Shown here in pieces: positions 63,032 to 64,000 of a stretch of 64,000 bases of DNA. The first letter of the stretch is position 1; each line of letters opens with the position of its first letter. Made by a program: the position numbers and the translations under genes. The stretch is from Hydrogenoanaerobacterium sp032017025 (lineage in GTDB: Bacteria; Bacillota; Clostridia; Oscillospirales; Ruminococcaceae). The notes beneath the pieces were generated by a model, which was given only the letters and a program-made list of their open reading frames with translations, searched no databases and was not told the DNA's origin. Location: positions 17,889 to 81,888 of the forward strand of contig NZ_DALZQO010000013.1 in NCBI RefSeq assembly GCF_032017025.1, read 5' to 3'.

Positions 63032-63841
63032 ATGAAATTAGCGTTCTCAACACTGGGATGTCCGGGATGGTCTTGGAATGAAATATTTGCAACTGCAAAG
63101 GATTTGGGTTTGGACGGCATTGAAGTCAGGGGTGTGGGCAAAGAGATGTACGCTCCCAAGGCAAAGCCATTTTTGCCCGAAAACATAGATGCAACCATAC
63201 AGAAGAGCCAAAACGGCAATATTGAAATCAGCATGCTTACCTCGGGTGCTACGCTTGGCATAGGCAATGCCGAAGAGGCAATGGCAGAGGCCATGGATTA
63301 TGTTGATCTTGCCGCAAAGCTTGGCGTGAAATACATTCGTGTGATGATTGCAAGCCACCCCGAGCCGGTAGAGGGTGAGGATTTGGAGCAGGGGAAGCTG
63401 CGGTACCAGCAGCTTTGCGAGTACGCAGCTTCTAAGAATGTTTCACCGCTGATTGAAACCAACGGCGAACTGGCCAGCTCTGAGGTGTTGCGCGAGTTTA
63501 TGAGCGACATCACTGCCGAAAACGCAGGTGTTTTATGGGATATCCACCACCCTTATCGTTTTTTTGAGGAGCCCCCCGCCGAAACCTACGAGAATATTGG
63601 GCAGTGGGTAAAATACGTGCATGTCAAAGATTCCATTGGAGATGCAAACAATGTGCAGTACCGTATGATGGGCTATGGTAATGTTCCGGTGTTTGATACA
63701 CTAAAGATTCTAAACGACCATGGCTATGAGGGCTTTGTTAGCCTTGAGTGGGTGAAACGTTGGAACCCCGATTTGCAGGAGCCGGGCATTGTATTTTCGC
63801 ACTTTGTAAACTACATGCGCTACCTCATCAATCAGCTGTAA
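63032..63841 (+). CDS. Sugar phosphate isomerase/epimerase-like protein
   Basis: 269-residue TIM barrel of the xylose isomerase-like group (IolE/hexulose-phosphate isomerase fold). Pattern: MKLAFSTLGCPGWSWNEIFATAKDLGLDGIEVRG, then metal ligands in PLIETNGE, GVLWDIHHPYRF, YVHVKDS and FVSLEWVKRW. The substrate is unknown. Strong AGGAGGG site, 35 bases after the pseudokinase stop, so possibly co-transcribed. A terminator follows. Confidence 0.9.
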   Translation: MKLAFSTLGCPGWSWNEIFATAKDLGLDGIEVRGVGKEMYAPKAKPFLPENIDATIQKSQNGNIEISMLTSGATLGIGNAEEAMAEAMDYVDLAAKLGVKYIRVMIASHPEPVEGEDLEQGKLRYQQLCEYAASKNVSPLIETNGELASSEVLREFMSDITAENAGVLWDIHHPYRFFEEPPAETYENIGQWVKYVHVKDSIGDANNVQYRMMGYGNVPVFDTLKILNDHGYEGFVSLEWVKRWNPDLQEPGIVFSHFVNYMRYLINQL

Positions 63842-63874
63842 TTTTGTGTGGGAGAAAAGACTTCCGCTGTATAG

Positions 63875-63913
63875 AAAAGCCTGTCAGCTTAAATCTAAGC
63901 TGACAGGCTTTTT
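63875..63913 (+). terminator. Terminator after the isomerase-like gene
   Basis: AAAAGCCTGTCAGCTTA pairs with TAAGCTGACAGGCTTTT, a 17-bp perfect stem with a T run. Confidence 0.95.
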
Positions 63914-63945
63914 GTTATCTCATAAAAAACAGAGCCATCCGCACA

Positions 63946-64000
63946 TGAACTGACCCCAAAAAGTTAGACAAATATTTAATAAGAAAATTGTTCAAGCAAC
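63946..64000. mobile_element. Terminal inverted repeat of an IS3-family element, cut by the window edge
   Basis: TGAACTGACCCC followed by AAAAAGTTAGACAAAT is the outer inverted-repeat pattern of IS3-family (IS150-like) elements, which typically read T-G-x-x-C-T-G-x-CCCC-AAAA-GTT-xGACA. No transposase codons are visible in the remaining 30 bases. Just before it, AAAAAACAGAGCCATC (63926-63939) resembles the left arm of a terminator whose right arm is missing, so the element may have inserted into one. Confidence 0.65.

Overview
The window is chromosomal DNA from an anaerobic, endospore-forming, Gram-positive bacterium of the class Clostridia, most likely from the Oscillospiraceae/Ruminococcaceae side. 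Support comes from the sporulation and germination genes (spoIIE, two spoVB-like flippases, a gerA-type operon, yabP/yabQ/yabR), strong GGAGG ribosome-binding sites, DapL-type lysine synthesis, HisZ-dependent histidine synthesis, CdaA/CdaR cyclic-di-AMP synthesis and a T-box leader. The gene content is mostly housekeeping. The left end cuts gltX. The right end runs into what looks like the terminal repeat of an IS3-family insertion sequence.

Layout. 1-7.3 kb: gltX (partial), spoIIE, a SpoVB-type flippase, class II aldolase and an 8-oxoguanine glycosylase. 7.3-14.3 kb: an intergenic cluster of DnaA-box-like sequences, rlmB, a 974-residue protein with seven 63-bp repeats fused to a P-type-ATPase fold that has lost its catalytic residues, and an EF-G paralogue. 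14.4-18.4 kb: an A+T-rich germination receptor operon (gerAA, gerAC, a small membrane protein, gerAB). 18.4-20.6 kb: a two-gene radical-SAM DNA-repair-type operon preceded by a sigma-A promoter and a perfect LexA core palindrome. 20.8-22.2 kb: a decayed glmS tail and dapL. 22.2-27.1 kb: the operon hisZ-G-H-A-F-(small ORF)-IE. 27.5-32.2 kb: a lipoprotein, an asymmetric ABC-F ATPase, ispD-ispF and degV. 32.3-33.8 kb: a Mef-like MFS pump behind a leader that appears to encode a six-residue peptide and an attenuator.

34-39.7 kb: DUF3343 with a cysteine desulfurase, cdaA-cdaR and a flavoprotein. 40-47 kb: recJ (with a 10-N assembly gap), rel, dtd, an MBL hydrolase and hemZ, a classic Firmicutes cluster that here lacks apt. 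47.7-52.7 kb: spoVB/yabM-mazG-hup-rqcP-yabP-yabQ-divIC-yabR, matching the Bacillus yabM-yabR order. 52.7-56 kb: an amidohydrolase, the long-form hibernation factor hpf and a THUMP rRNA methyltransferase. 56.1-59 kb: a CsoR-controlled copper operon in which copA is fused in frame to copZ but keeps an internal copZ ribosome-binding site. 59.1-61.1 kb: a T-box leader, with a probable leucine CTC specifier, in front of an acyl-CoA synthetase. 61.3-63.9 kb: a zinc-ribbon/pseudokinase/PASTA membrane protein and a sugar-phosphate isomerase-like protein.

Several units are read as regulated from sequence alone: SOS control of the radical-SAM operon, leucine-starvation control of the acyl-CoA synthetase, copper control of copA, translation-coupled attenuation of the Mef-like pump, and sigma-E control of yabP. 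Two proteins look like pseudoenzymes: the P-type ATPase relative and the kinase relative. No tRNA, rRNA or CRISPR array was seen.
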